Shown in pieces: positions 6,946 to 16,127 of a DNA stretch of 32,337 nt. Both the position numbers and the translations under genes were made by a program. The stretch comes from Ruminococcus sp. (GTDB lineage Bacteria; Bacillota_I; Bacilli_A; RF39; UBA660): positions 46,536 through 78,872 of the forward strand of contig JAMPHW010000004.1 in NCBI GenBank assembly GCA_023663235.1. The letters are read 5' to 3'. The stretch's first letter is position 1. The number at the start of each line of letters is the position of its first letter. The notes under the pieces were generated by a model. That model was not told the DNA's origin. It did no database searches and saw only the letters and a list, made by a program, of their open reading frames with translations.

Positions 6946-9570
6946 TTGTTAGAGATAAAAAGAATTAAAAAAATTTATGAAACAGAAGATTTGAAGCAGG
7001 TTGCTTTGGATGAAGTTTCAATTAATTTTAGAGAAAATGAATTTGCAGCGATTCTTGGTCCATCAGGAAGTGGTAAAACAACCTTATTAAATATTATTGG
7101 TGGACTTGATACTTATAATAGTGGAGATTTAGTAATTAATGGAATTAGTACTAAAAAATATACAGATAGAGATTGGGATACTTATCGTAATCATAGAGTT
7201 GGCTTTGTTTTTCAAAGTTATAATTTAATATCTCATCAATCAATACTCCAAAACGTAGAACTTGCTCTTACTTTATCAGGTGTATCAAAAAAAGAACGCA
7301 AGAAAAGAGCTATAAAAGCTTTAGAAGATGTAGGTCTTGGAAAGCACATTAATAAGCGACCTAATCAGTTATCTGGAGGACAAATGCAAAGAGTAGCAAT
7401 TGCTAGAGCTCTTGTAAATGATCCTAGTATTATTTTGGCTGATGAACCAACGGGAGCACTTGATTCAGAAACTAGTAAGCAAATTATGGAGTTAATTACT
7501 GAGATATCACATAATAAATTAGTTATAATGGTAACACATAATCCAGAATTAGCCGAAGAATACGCTAACAGAATTATTAGATTAAAAGATGGGCATATTA
7601 CTCATGATAGTAATCCTTATGGAGATGTAATTAATGGTTTAGATATAGAAGCTAATAAAGAAATTATGGATATTATTTCTAATATTAGAGAAGATGAAAC
7701 AGTTATTATGGCTACACATAATGGAGATTTAGCTAAAGGGTATGCGAGTAGAGTAATTAAATTAAAGGATGGATATATTACTCATGATAGTAAGTTATAT
7801 GATGATAAAGAAAGTAATAATAAAAGAAAAGAAGAAAATAATAAAAATAAAAAAACATCAATGAATTTAAAAACAGCATTATCTTTATCTCTTAATAATT
7901 TAATGACTAAAAAGGGTCGAACAATTTTAACTGCTTTTGCAGGAAGTATAGGAATTATTGGTATTGCTTTAATTTTATCGTTATCTAATGGAGTTCAAGA
8001 ATATATTGATAAAACAGAAAAGGAGACATTATCAGGATATCCACTTGTGATTGAAGCTAATACAATGGATTTTACAAGTATGATGAATGGTGCTAATCAA
8101 GAAAAAGAAGTAACTTGTAAAGATAATAATATATGTACAACTGATGATATAACAAATAGTCCTAGTGTAGCGATGGCTAATAATACAATTACAAATAATT
8201 TAGAAAAATTTAAATCTGAGTTAGATAATAATTATAAAAATATTAATGATTATGTAATGGATATAAAATATACTTATGGTTTAGATTTACAAATTTATAG
8301 TAGTAATACTGATAAAATAGTGCAAATTAATCCTAATACTTTAGATTTAACTGGCGGAGAACAAATTAACGAATATGAAAATATGTATTCAATGATGTAT
8401 TCTTCTAGTATATTTGAAGAATTAATTGATAATGAAGATTTATTAAATGGGCAATATGATGTTTTAGCAGGAAGAATGCCTTCCAAGCATAATGAAATGG
8501 TATTAGTTGTAGATGAAAAAAGTCAAATACCAGCAAGTGTAATGTATGCTTTAGATATAGAAAATAGAGATGAACTTACAGATATTATAAAAAAAGCTAA
8601 AGATGGAGTAGATGTAAGGTTATTATCAATTAATTATGATTATAATGATTTAGTGGGAAAAACTTTTAAATTAGTATTAAATACCGATTATTATCAAAAA
8701 CAAAATGGAATATGGTTAGATAAGAGTACTGATACTGATTATATGAAACAAATTATTGATAATGGTCTTGATATAGAAATAGTAGGCGTAATAAAAGTTA
8801 ATGAAGATGCAGTATCAGCTAGTTCAGGATATGTTGGTTATACTCATGATTTAACAGAATATGTAATTAATGAAATAAATAGAACTGATATTGCTAAAGA
8901 ACAATTAGCAGATGAAAACATAGATATATTTACAGGTAGAGTTTTTGATGGATTTCTAACTACTTATGAAAAGAATTTAGAAAAACTAGGTATATATAAT
9001 CTGGATAATCCCAAAGGTATTAATATTTATCCCAAAGATTATGAAGCCAAAGATAATATTATTAAAATAATAGATGAATATAACAAAGAACATAATGATG
9101 AAGACAAGATTAATTATACTGATTATGTAGGGGTACTCATGAATGGTATTACAACAATTGTTAATGTAATAACTTATGTTTTAATTGCTTTTGTGGCGAT
9201 AAGTTTAGTGGTATCAAGCATTATGATTGCTATAATCACATATATTTCTGTACTTGAAAGAACAAAAGAAATTGGAATTTTAAGGGCTATTGGAGCTAGT
9301 AAAAAAGATGTTACTAGAGTATTTAATGCAGAAACAATTATTGAAGGTTTAGTTGCAGGAATTTTGGGGATTGGAATAACTTTACTTCTTAATATACCAA
9401 TAAATATTATAGTTAAAGATTTATTAGGGGTAAAAGACATTGCTAGTTTACCTTTATATGGAGCGATTGGTCTTATTTTAATTAGTGTGATTTTAACAGT
9501 AATAGCAGGTTTAATTCCTTCAAGAGTAGCTGCTAAAAAGGATCCTGTAGAAGCCTTAAGAAGTGAATAG
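6946..9570 (+). CDS. Fused ABC ATPase-permease (MacB/FtsX type) with duplicated H-loop segment
   Basis: Residues 1-228 form a LolD/MacB-type ATPase: Walker A GPSGSGKTT (38-46), Q-loop FVFQSYN (Gln90), signature LSGGQMQRV (142-150), Walker B IILADEPTGALDS (162-174), H-loop His198. Residues 231-288 repeat 171-228 with no gap, including a second MATHN with His258. A charged linker (289-304) leads to the permease: a first membrane helix near 328-350, a roughly 390-residue extracellular domain, then three helices (about 747-775, 805-830, 838-862) with FtsX features (ERTKEIGILRAIGASKKDV, KKDPVEALRSE). The TTG start lies seven bases after AAAGGAGG. Such transporters expel peptides or antibiotics or act mechanically on extracellular partners. 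It is co-transcribed with marR. Confidence 0.9.
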   Translation: MLEIKRIKKIYETEDLKQVALDEVSINFRENEFAAILGPSGSGKTTLLNIIGGLDTYNSGDLVINGISTKKYTDRDWDTYRNHRVGFVFQSYNLISHQSILQNVELALTLSGVSKKERKKRAIKALEDVGLGKHINKRPNQLSGGQMQRVAIARALVNDPSIILADEPTGALDSETSKQIMELITEISHNKLVIMVTHNPELAEEYANRIIRLKDGHITHDSNPYGDVINGLDIEANKEIMDIISNIREDETVIMATHNGDLAKGYASRVIKLKDGYITHDSKLYDDKESNNKRKEENNKNKKTSMNLKTALSLSLNNLMTKKGRTILTAFAGSIGIIGIALILSLSNGVQEYIDKTEKETLSGYPLVIEANTMDFTSMMNGANQEKEVTCKDNNICTTDDITNSPSVAMANNTITNNLEKFKSELDNNYKNINDYVMDIKYTYGLDLQIYSSNTDKIVQINPNTLDLTGGEQINEYENMYSMMYSSSIFEELIDNEDLLNGQYDVLAGRMPSKHNEMVLVVDEKSQIPASVMYALDIENRDELTDIIKKAKDGVDVRLLSINYDYNDLVGKTFKLVLNTDYYQKQNGIWLDKSTDTDYMKQIIDNGLDIEIVGVIKVNEDAVSASSGYVGYTHDLTEYVINEINRTDIAKEQLADENIDIFTGRVFDGFLTTYEKNLEKLGIYNLDNPKGINIYPKDYEAKDNIIKIIDEYNKEHNDEDKINYTDYVGVLMNGITTIVNVITYVLIAFVAISLVVSSIMIAIITYISVLERTKEIGILRAIGASKKDVTRVFNAETIIEGLVAGILGIGITLLLNIPINIIVKDLLGVKDIASLPLYGAIGLILISVILTVIAGLIPSRVAAKKDPVEALRSE
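7456..7809 (+). repeat. In-gene tandem duplication, 60-codon period
   Basis: Codons 171-228 (7456-7629) and 231-288 (7636-7809) of the ABC gene encode two copies of the D-loop to H-loop stretch. Shared text includes VIM-THN, DLA/ELA, RLKDGHITHDS versus KLKDGYITHDS. The DNA is still alike (for example ATTACTCATGATAGTAA in both), so the copy is diverged but recognisable. Confidence 0.85.
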
Positions 9571-9589
9571 AGAATAAGAGAGTAATAAA

Positions 9590-10225
9590 ATGAAACTGTT
9601 GTTAAATAAAATAAGAGAACCTAAGAAAATGCTAATATCAAAAAAGATAGTAAATAGCCTCTTGATATTAATAATAGGTATAGCGCTTGGAATATTTTCT
9701 AAATGGCTAGATAATTTGTCTATTAATGATGCGATATGGTGGCAACAAATAGTAGGAGTTTTAGATTTAAGAAATATTTTTTCAGATTTTGGAATATGGA
9801 TATTTATAGCAGTCTTAATTTCAGTATTTAGCACAACTCCTTTTAGAGCAAGTTTAAATGTATTTTTGTTTTTTATAGGAATGACAATTAGTTATCATTT
9901 ATATACTATTTTATTTTGTGGATTTAATCCTAATAGTTATATGATGATATGGTATACTATTACTTTAATAAGTCCAATACTTGCTTTTATTTGTTGGTAT
10001 GCTAGGGGAAACTGTAAATTATCTATTATTATATCTAGTGGGATTTTATCAGTTATGTTATTATTTTCTTTTTCAATAGGTATGTGGTATTTTTACTTTA
10101 AGAGTATAGTAGATACTTTATTATTTGTGGGTATAATTATAGTTTTATATAATAATTATAGAAATAGTATTTGTAGTTTAATTGGGGCTTTAGTTATGGC
10201 ATATACTATAAGATTATTTATATAG
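9590..10225 (+). CDS. Multi-spanning membrane protein of unknown function
   Basis: This 211-residue protein has about seven hydrophobic segments: near 20-40, 68-82, 84-105, 118-136, 142-160, 164-185 and 188-210 by eye, with a basic N-terminus (KLLLNKIREPKKMLISKK). A motif NPNSYMMIWYTITLISPILAFICWYARG sits in the centre. I recall similar DUF-type membrane proteins in Clostridia but cannot name the family with confidence. It begins 19 bases after the ABC gene with an AAGAGAG site, so it is probably the last gene of that operon and may be an accessory or immunity-like partner of the transporter (inference). Confidence 0.55.
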   Translation: MKLLLNKIREPKKMLISKKIVNSLLILIIGIALGIFSKWLDNLSINDAIWWQQIVGVLDLRNIFSDFGIWIFIAVLISVFSTTPFRASLNVFLFFIGMTISYHLYTILFCGFNPNSYMMIWYTITLISPILAFICWYARGNCKLSIIISSGILSVMLLFSFSIGMWYFYFKSIVDTLLFVGIIIVLYNNYRNSICSLIGALVMAYTIRLFI

Positions 10226-10261
10226 TATAAGTGGTGGATAGACTTAATTTAGCTAAAAATC

Positions 10262-10290
10262 TTGACTTAAGAGCAATATAATATTATAAT
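10262..10290 (+). promoter_or_regulatory. Sigma-A promoter of rpmH
   Basis: TTGACT (10262-10267) and a perfect TATAAT (10285-10290) are 17 bp apart, followed by a short leader and an AAGGAGGTG ribosome site at 10310-10318, as expected for a ribosomal protein gene. Confidence 0.88.
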
Positions 10291-10324
10291 TAAACCAACT
10301 TGCGTTTTTAAGGAGGTGCGAAAT

Positions 10325-10447
10325 ATGAAGAGAACATATCAACCTAATAATCGAAAAAAAGCTAAAAAGCATGGTTTTTTTGCTCGTAAAGAAACAAATA
10401 TTTTAAAGAATAGACGTAAAAAAGGTCGTAAAGTTTTAGCAAGATAA
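10325..10447 (+). CDS. rpmH: 50S ribosomal protein L34
   Basis: A 40-codon gene encodes [20 protein letters not shown] then [20 protein letters not shown], the classic L34 sequence with the invariant MKRTYQPN start and RRxKGRKVL end. L34 is a small basic protein of the large ribosomal subunit. It is about four residues shorter than the usual 44-45, the missing residues lying in the central loop (STKNGRKVL region). It has its own strong promoter and is followed immediately by a terminator, with rnpA next, the conserved order rpmH-rnpA-yidC-jag. Confidence 0.97.
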   Translation: MKRTYQPNNRKKAKKHGFFARKETNILKNRRKKGRKVLAR

Positions 10448-10475
10448 GCCACTATATTTTAAGTGGCTTTTTTTT
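10448..10475 (+). terminator. Terminator after rpmH
   Basis: GCCACT (10448-10453) pairs with AGTGGC (10462-10467), with an eight-base loop and a run of eight T residues. It starts one base after the rpmH stop, so most transcripts would end here and rnpA would depend on read-through, keeping RNase P protein low compared with L34. Confidence 0.9.
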
Positions 10476-10498
10476 CCTTGAAGATTTGGTGATAAAAT

Positions 10499-10843
10499 TT
10501 GAAAAAATATGAAATAGTAAAGAAAAATACTGATTTTAATGATATAATTAATAGTGGAAAGTTTTTTAAAAATAGATATTATAGTATATATTATAAAAAT
10601 AATTCAGATAATTTTCCAAAGTTTGGTTTAGCTGTTAGTAAAAAGTGTGGGAATGCAGTAGAACGAAATAAAATTAAAAGACAACTTAGAATGATTATAA
10701 ATAACCATAAAAAGTTATTTAAAGATAAAGTAAGTTATATAGTAATGGTTAGAAAAGATATCATAAATATAACTTATCAAGAAATGGAGAGTAGTTTAGT
10801 AAAGCTACTTAATGAGAAAGGAAATATTCATGAAAAAATATAA
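10499..10843 (+). CDS. rnpA: RNase P protein component
   Basis: This 114-residue basic protein is the protein subunit of ribonuclease P, which trims tRNA 5' leaders together with its RNA. The family signature is FGLAVSKKCGNAVERNKIKRQLRMII (GLxVSKKxGNAVxRNxxKRxxRE), preceded by the FKNRYYSIYY strand. The start is TTG with a GGTGAT site upstream. It follows the rpmH terminator by 23 bases and overlaps the start of yidC by 14 bases. Confidence 0.95.
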   Translation: MKKYEIVKKNTDFNDIINSGKFFKNRYYSIYYKNNSDNFPKFGLAVSKKCGNAVERNKIKRQLRMIINNHKKLFKDKVSYIVMVRKDIINITYQEMESSLVKLLNEKGNIHEKI

Positions 10844-11834
10844 AATAGGAATATTAGCATTAATGGTTTTATCACTTACAGCTTGTGGAAATAGCAACTA
10901 CATAATGGAAGGTAAAAAGCCTGTTGAAAATGAAGTTACAGGACAAGTTTTACAAAAAGATATTTTATGTAAACCAGAAGAAGGAGAAGAATTAGATAAA
11001 TTATATACAAAATATAAGGATCAAACTAAACTTGATTATGATAAGTTACCTAAATGTAGTGAATTTAAATTATCTAGTAATAAGTCATCAGGTATATGGG
11101 AAGGAATATTTGTTAAGCCTTTAGCTTACATAATTTTAAAGTTTGGGGAATTACTTAATAGTTATGGTTTATCAGTTATAATAATTGGATTATTAATAAG
11201 AATAATTTTACTACCAATATCAAGAAAAACGGCTAAACAATCAAGAAATATGCAAAAAGCTCAACCAGAACTTGCTAGACTAGAAAAGAAATATGCTAAT
11301 AAAACAGATAATGAAGCTATGATTGCCAAATCACAAGAAATGATGATGGTATATAAGAAATATAATATAAGTCCTTTTGGTAGTTGCTTACTTGCATTTA
11401 TTCAGCTTCCTTTATTCTTTGCTTTCTTACAAGCAATTAATAGAACACCAGCAATATTTGAAGATAAATTTTTAGGTATGGTACTAGGTAGAACACCAAT
11501 GGTAGGATTATTTAATTATCATCAATGGATATATATAGCTATAATAATATTAATAATTTTAACAACGTATTTATCTTTTAGAAATGCAATGTCTTCACAA
11601 AATAATATGGGAAATCCAGAAATGGAAAGACAAATGCAATTTACATTTAAGTTTATGATTGTCATGATATCAGTTGCATCTTTATATTTATCGACAGCAA
11701 TAGCACTTTATTGGGTTGCTACTAATGGATTTGTAGTATTACAAAACTTTATATTTAAAAAATTAGATGAGAAAGAAGATAAAAAGGATATGGTGATAAA
11801 GCCTAAAGATAAGCTTAAAAAAGAAAAGAGGTAA
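10830..11834 (+). CDS. yidC: YidC/SpoIIIJ membrane protein insertase
   Basis: This Gram-positive YidC/Oxa1 insertase helps insert membrane proteins with or without SecYEG. The N-terminus MKKYKIGILALMVLSLTACG is a lipoprotein signal with lipobox LTAC, as in SpoIIIJ. After about 70 extracytoplasmic residues come the conserved helices: YGLSVIIIGLLIRIILLPIS with the hydrophilic-groove arginine, the cytoplasmic coiled hairpin KAQPELARLEKKYANKTDNE, then SPFGSCLLAFIQLPLFFAF, WIYIAIIILIILTTYL and FMIVMISVASLYLSTAIALYW, with a basic tail. The start at 10830 is preferred to the in-frame ATG at 10812 because AGAAAGGA lies seven bases upstream and the lipoprotein signal begins there. It is followed six bases later by khpB. 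Confidence 0.95.
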   Translation: MKKYKIGILALMVLSLTACGNSNYIMEGKKPVENEVTGQVLQKDILCKPEEGEELDKLYTKYKDQTKLDYDKLPKCSEFKLSSNKSSGIWEGIFVKPLAYIILKFGELLNSYGLSVIIIGLLIRIILLPISRKTAKQSRNMQKAQPELARLEKKYANKTDNEAMIAKSQEMMMVYKKYNISPFGSCLLAFIQLPLFFAFLQAINRTPAIFEDKFLGMVLGRTPMVGLFNYHQWIYIAIIILIILTTYLSFRNAMSSQNNMGNPEMERQMQFTFKFMIVMISVASLYLSTAIALYWVATNGFVVLQNFIFKKLDEKEDKKDMVIKPKDKLKKEKR

Positions 11835-11839
11835 TAGTA

Positions 11840-12460
11840 ATGAATGCAGTTAAAATGGTTGCTAAAACAAAAGAAGAAGCTTTAAATAAAACACTTGCAA
11901 AATTGAATGCTAATGAAGGAGAAATTATATATAGTTTCGAAGAAATAAAAGGTGGGTTATTTAAGGGAACAACTTATGAATGTACAGGATTTTTAAAATT
12001 AGATGTTATTAATGATGTTGAAGAATTTGTAAAAAATATCATAAAAAATATGGGAATAGAAGTAACAACAGAAGTTAATACCAAAAATGATATTACAACA
12101 ATTAAAATTTATTCTTCTGAAAATAATGTAATTATAGGTAAAAATGGTCAAAACTTAGAAGCAATAACCACAATAGCAAGACAGTATATAAGAAATATTG
12201 CGCCCTATAATGGCCCTAGAATAGTAATTGATGTTGAAGATTACAAAGATAGACAAATAAAAAGAATCGAAAGATTAGCTAAAAATATAGCAAGAGATGT
12301 TATTAAAACTAAAGTTGATGTGGAAATGGATAATATGAATTCTTATGAGAGAAGAGCTGTTCATAATGTTTTAGCTGATTTTAAAGGAATTAAAACAGAA
12401 AGTGTTGGAGAAGAACCTAATAGACACATTGTAATAAAATATGATGAGAACAAAAAATAG
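11840..12460 (+). CDS. khpB: RNA-binding protein KhpB (Jag)
   Basis: The 206-residue protein has three Jag parts: an N-terminal Jag_N domain (about 1-50; AKTKEEALNKTLAKLN and GGLFKG), a KH domain (about 85-135; VIIGKNGQNLEAITTIARQY with the GxxG loop), and an R3H domain (about 145-206; NSYERRAVHNVLADF and RHIVIKYD). KhpB binds RNA as a partner of KhpA and influences cell division and elongation in Firmicutes. The place after yidC is the usual one. The ribosome site is AAAGAGG. Confidence 0.95.
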   Translation: MNAVKMVAKTKEEALNKTLAKLNANEGEIIYSFEEIKGGLFKGTTYECTGFLKLDVINDVEEFVKNIIKNMGIEVTTEVNTKNDITTIKIYSSENNVIIGKNGQNLEAITTIARQYIRNIAPYNGPRIVIDVEDYKDRQIKRIERLAKNIARDVIKTKVDVEMDNMNSYERRAVHNVLADFKGIKTESVGEEPNRHIVIKYDENKK

Positions 12461-12489
12461 TTTTATTTTTTAAGGGAAAGGTCGAGTTT

Positions 12490-13998
12490 ATGCATAAAAT
12501 ATTAACAGTTATTTTAGATGGGTTTGGATATCGAGAAGACGAATATGGTAATGCAATAAAACTAGCAGATACAAAGAATTTTGATAGATTATGGGAAAGT
12601 TATCCTCATACAACTTTATATGCATCCGAGGAATATGTTGGTCTTAATCCTGGAGAATTTGGAAATAGTGAAATAGGTCATTTAACAATTGGAGCAGGAA
12701 GACTTATTAAACAACATGGCCCTAGAATTACGGAATTTTTAAAACAAGATGTAAATGATAGCAAAGTATTTACCGAGTTTTTAGAAAAAATAAAAGATAA
12801 GAATGTTCATATTATGGGACTTTTTAGTGATGGTCGAGTTCATGCTGATATAAATCATTTCTTTAAAATATATGATATATTAAAAGAAAACGAAACTAAA
12901 AAAGTACATTTTCATTTGATTACTGATGGTAGAGATACTAAAGTTAATGCTGGTATAAATTTTGTTCGAGAACTTGAAGAGAAAATAGCAGATGATAAAG
13001 ATACGGATATAGCTAGTGTTTGCGGTAGATATTATGCGATGGATAGAGATACAAATTATGATAGAACTAAAATATATTATGATTTAATAACTAAAGGTAT
13101 TGGGATAAAAGCAAAAACAGCGACAGATGGTATTTTATCACTTTATAAGAAGAATTTAACTGATGAATTTTTATATCCGATAATTGTTAATCCAGATAAT
13201 GTAATAAAAAATGGTGATGTTGTTTTATGGCTTAACTATAGAAGTGATAGAGCTAAACAAATTATTAGAGCTTTAACCGATGAGAATTTTAAAGAGTTTA
13301 CAACATATAAATTTAATGATTTAGAAGTTTATAGTTTCTTTTCATTAGATAAGGATATTAAAACAACTAACTTTTTAGAAGATATTGATGTAGTTAATCC
13401 GATAGGCAGATATTTAAGTACACTTGGACTTACGCAAGCAAGAATTGCGGAGACTGAAAAGTATGCTCATGTTACTTATTTCTTTGATGGAATGTATAAT
13501 GGTAAATTAGAAAAGTGTGAAAAAATATTAATCCCATCGCCTAAAGTAGAAACTTATGATTTAATGCCTGATATGAGTGCGGTAGATATTACGAAAAAAG
13601 CAATTAGTTCAATGGAGAAAGATACAGATTTTATTTTTATGAATTTTGCTAATCCGGATATGGTAGGTCATACAGGTAATTTAGATGCGACGATGAGAGC
13701 AGTTACAACAGTTGATGTTTGTTTGCAAAGATTATTTGAAGTGGCAGAAGAAAATTTCTATACAATGATTATTTTAGCAGATCATGGCAATGCTGATATA
13801 ATGTTGGACGAGTTTAATAATCCTGTAACAACACATACAACTAGTAAAGTACCTTTTATTATAACAGATTTAAATGTTAGTTTAAAAAAGAGTGGCGATT
13901 TAACGATGGTTGCTCCAACAATACTTGAATATATGGATATTGCAATACCTGATGAAATGTTAAATACACCATCATTATTTGAAAAAGGGTTAAAATAA
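12490..13998 (+). CDS. gpmI: 2,3-bisphosphoglycerate-independent phosphoglycerate mutase
   Basis: This 502-residue glycolytic enzyme interconverts 3- and 2-phosphoglycerate with manganese. Seen are the N-terminal metal aspartate in ILTVILDGFGYRED, the catalytic serine segment GNSEIGHLTIGAGRLIKQ, HLITDGRDT, GRYYAMDRD(T)NYDRTK, and the C-terminal metal sites NFANPDMVGHTGNL, ILADHGNAD and THTTSKVPFI. Length is normal (about 510). It follows khpB after 29 bases with an AAGGGAAAGG site; in many Firmicutes mnmE stands here, so the order is altered. A bidirectional terminator follows. Confidence 0.96.
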   Translation: MHKILTVILDGFGYREDEYGNAIKLADTKNFDRLWESYPHTTLYASEEYVGLNPGEFGNSEIGHLTIGAGRLIKQHGPRITEFLKQDVNDSKVFTEFLEKIKDKNVHIMGLFSDGRVHADINHFFKIYDILKENETKKVHFHLITDGRDTKVNAGINFVRELEEKIADDKDTDIASVCGRYYAMDRDTNYDRTKIYYDLITKGIGIKAKTATDGILSLYKKNLTDEFLYPIIVNPDNVIKNGDVVLWLNYRSDRAKQIIRALTDENFKEFTTYKFNDLEVYSFFSLDKDIKTTNFLEDIDVVNPIGRYLSTLGLTQARIAETEKYAHVTYFFDGMYNGKLEKCEKILIPSPKVETYDLMPDMSAVDITKKAISSMEKDTDFIFMNFANPDMVGHTGNLDATMRAVTTVDVCLQRLFEVAEENFYTMIILADHGNADIMLDEFNNPVTTHTTSKVPFIITDLNVSLKKSGDLTMVAPTILEYMDIAIPDEMLNTPSLFEKGLK

Positions 13999-14023
13999 AA
14001 AGAGAACTAGATTCTCTTTTTTT
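13997..14023. terminator. Bidirectional terminator between gpmI and the PBP gene
   Basis: AAAGAGAA (13999-14006) pairs with TTCTCTTT (14012-14019) around a five-base loop, with seven T residues to the right and an A-rich stretch to the left, so it can end transcripts from both converging genes. Confidence 0.88.
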
Positions 14024-14062
14024 GTGGCAAAATTTTGTTAATAAGTAGTTTGTTACTAACAG

Positions 14063-16009
14063 TTATTCTTCTTCATCTTCTTTAAAAACATAGTTATTAT
14101 AGGCGTTTTCTGTTCCTTTAACATAATAGAATAAAGTTGCTTTACTAGGATTGTTAGTTGGAAGCCCTGTTGCAGCATCAAGAATAAGACTAGTTATATT
14201 TTCTGGCATATCATACCAGGAACTTTCTGTATTTTCTAAAATTTCTTCTACAGTATCTGCCCAAATATGTTTTGATAAGGATGCATATTTAGTTTCAACT
14301 TCGCGGTTATCATCATATCCTAGCCAAGAAATCATGAGAATATCAGGATTATAGCCAACTGTCCAATAATCACTAGATGTTGTGCCAGTCTTTAAAGCAT
14401 ATTTACGTGATAATTTAGAGGCGATAACTAAAGCAGTAGGGTTGGCATAATCAATATATTGAGAATTAGTACTATTAGTTAATAATTCATTTAATATATA
14501 AGTATAGTTAACATTTAAGACCAATTCTTTTTTATCTTTCCGTTCATATAATATATTGCCTTCGGCATCTTCGACTTTTCTTATTAGACCAATATCTTTT
14601 TTAAAACCACCAGTAGCAAATGTTGTATATCCTCTAGCTAAATCTAGGGCAGAAATGCTATTAGTTCCTAAAGCGAGTGATGGTAGAGGGTCTAATTTAG
14701 CTTTTATTCCTGTTCTCTCTGCTGTTTCGACTAGTTTTTCTGGTCCTAAAAACATATTGGTTTTAACAGCGTAAACATTATCAGAAACAGCGATAGCTTC
14801 AGCCATAGTTATGGGTTTATTAGCATATACAGAACCATAATTTTTAGGAGAGTACAAAGAGCCATCGCTTAAAGTAAAAGTAGTATACTGACTGTTAAAT
14901 GTAGAAGATGAAGTCATACCTTCTTCTAAAGCACCATAATAAAGAAAAGGTTTCATAGTAGAGCCAATTTGTCTAGTTGATGCGATAGCACGATTATATT
15001 CACTTTTGGCATAGCTTATACCACCAGAAAGAGCGATGACACCTCCGGTTTTTGGATTTACGATAACATTTGCTGATTGTAGTTCGGTGTCATTTGTATA
15101 TTTTAAAACATTTTTTTCAAGAATCTTTTGAGCATTTAAATCTAAATAGGTATATATTTTTATACCACCACTTTGTAAATATTTATCAGGAATAGTTTTG
15201 ATATTCTTAAGTTCCTCTATAACAGCATCTTGATAATACATTAACATGTCTAAGTTTTCATCACTAGATTTACCATAGATGGGAATTTCTTCTTTAAATA
15301 GGTTGTTATATTCATCTTCGGTTATATAGCCATTTTTTAACATAGTTTCGGCAACTATTTTAGCTCGTTTAATAGATAAATCATAGTTTGCAACAGGATT
15401 AAAATTAGCAGGACTATTGGGAACTCCAGCAAGTATTAAAGCTTCTTCTAAGCTCAAATCAATAGGTTCTTTATTAAAGTAATAGCGACTGGCATTAGCA
15501 ATTCCAAAATTACCTTGACCATAATTGATAGTATTTAAGTAGCCTTCTAGGATCTCATTTTTAGAATAATGAACTTCAAGTTCTAATGTGAGAAAAGCTT
15601 CTTCTATTTTACGTTTCCAAGTTGAGGCAAAATCTAAATAAATATTTTTAACATATTGTTGAGATATAGTAGATGCTCCACCAGTTATTTTTTTATTTTT
15701 AATATTTAAATACATAGCTTTAGCGATTCTTAGATAATCAAAACCATGATGATTATAGAAGTTTTTATCTTCGACGCTTATAACAGCATTTATTAAATTA
15801 TAATTGATATTTTCTAAGTCAACCCATTTACTAGTCCTAGATCCTTGATAAACAAGATTATCATTACCATCATAGATATGATATTCACCAGCTGTTCTTA
15901 GTTCTAGTTTGGGACTTAAAAAAGCATACGTATATAATCCAATTATAACAACAATAAATGATATAAAAAGAAAAATTGTAGATTTTAATAATATTCTTAA
16001 TGCTTTCAA
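14063..16009 (-). CDS. Class A penicillin-binding protein (transglycosylase/transpeptidase)
   Basis: A bifunctional cell-wall synthase of 648 residues. An N-terminal membrane anchor (about 10-33) precedes the GT51 glycosyltransferase domain with its catalytic glutamate in AVISVEDKNFYNHHGFD and the GGASTISQQYVKN and EGYLNTINYGQGNFGI motifs. The transpeptidase domain shows the active serine in RQIGSTMKPF (SxxK), VSDNVYA (SxN) and ALKTGTTSSDYW (KTG). It polymerises and cross-links peptidoglycan outside the membrane. The frame opens with GTG at 16018, but that GTG is inside the AAGGGTG ribosome site; the TTG at 16007-16009 is better spaced. The acidic tail ends FKEDEEE. It stands alone on the minus strand. 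Confidence 0.95.
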   Translation of the reverse strand: MKALRILLKSTIFLFISFIVVIIGLYTYAFLSPKLELRTAGEYHIYDGNDNLVYQGSRTSKWVDLENINYNLINAVISVEDKNFYNHHGFDYLRIAKAMYLNIKNKKITGGASTISQQYVKNIYLDFASTWKRKIEEAFLTLELEVHYSKNEILEGYLNTINYGQGNFGIANASRYYFNKEPIDLSLEEALILAGVPNSPANFNPVANYDLSIKRAKIVAETMLKNGYITEDEYNNLFKEEIPIYGKSSDENLDMLMYYQDAVIEELKNIKTIPDKYLQSGGIKIYTYLDLNAQKILEKNVLKYTNDTELQSANVIVNPKTGGVIALSGGISYAKSEYNRAIASTRQIGSTMKPFLYYGALEEGMTSSSTFNSQYTTFTLSDGSLYSPKNYGSVYANKPITMAEAIAVSDNVYAVKTNMFLGPEKLVETAERTGIKAKLDPLPSLALGTNSISALDLARGYTTFATGGFKKDIGLIRKVEDAEGNILYERKDKKELVLNVNYTYILNELLTNSTNSQYIDYANPTALVIASKLSRKYALKTGTTSSDYWTVGYNPDILMISWLGYDDNREVETKYASLSKHIWADTVEEILENTESSWYDMPENITSLILDAATGLPTNNPSKATLFYYVKGTENAYNNYVFKEDEEE

Positions 16010-16075
16010 GATAGTCACCCTTATTAATATGGTATAAAGAAGAAAAATTATGATATTTTTATAGAAGATATTTAT

Positions 16076-16104
16076 TTGACAAATAAGAGTAACTATGATA
16101 TTCT
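16076..16104 (+). promoter_or_regulatory. Sigma-A promoter of the leader-B3/4 gene
   Basis: TTGACA (16076-16081) and TATTCT (16099-16104) are 17 bp apart. The transcript would begin at about 16111, right before the AAAGGAG site of the 13-codon leader. Confidence 0.75.
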
Positions 16105-16127
16105 AAAATTATTAAAGGAGCAATATT

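Noticed and set aside
9174..9834. Minus-strand frames opposite the ABC permease end and the next membrane gene
   Set aside because: Hydrophobic shadow frames without ribosome sites; the plus-strand genes have clear family features or good spacing.
14151..14774. Plus-strand frames within the PBP gene
   Set aside because: They are antisense shadows of a strongly motif-supported class A PBP on the minus strand.
16020..16082. Sigma-A promoter for the PBP gene on the minus strand
   Set aside because: TTGTCA is visible at 16082-16077, but no -10 box lies at 16-18 bp, so I did not call it.
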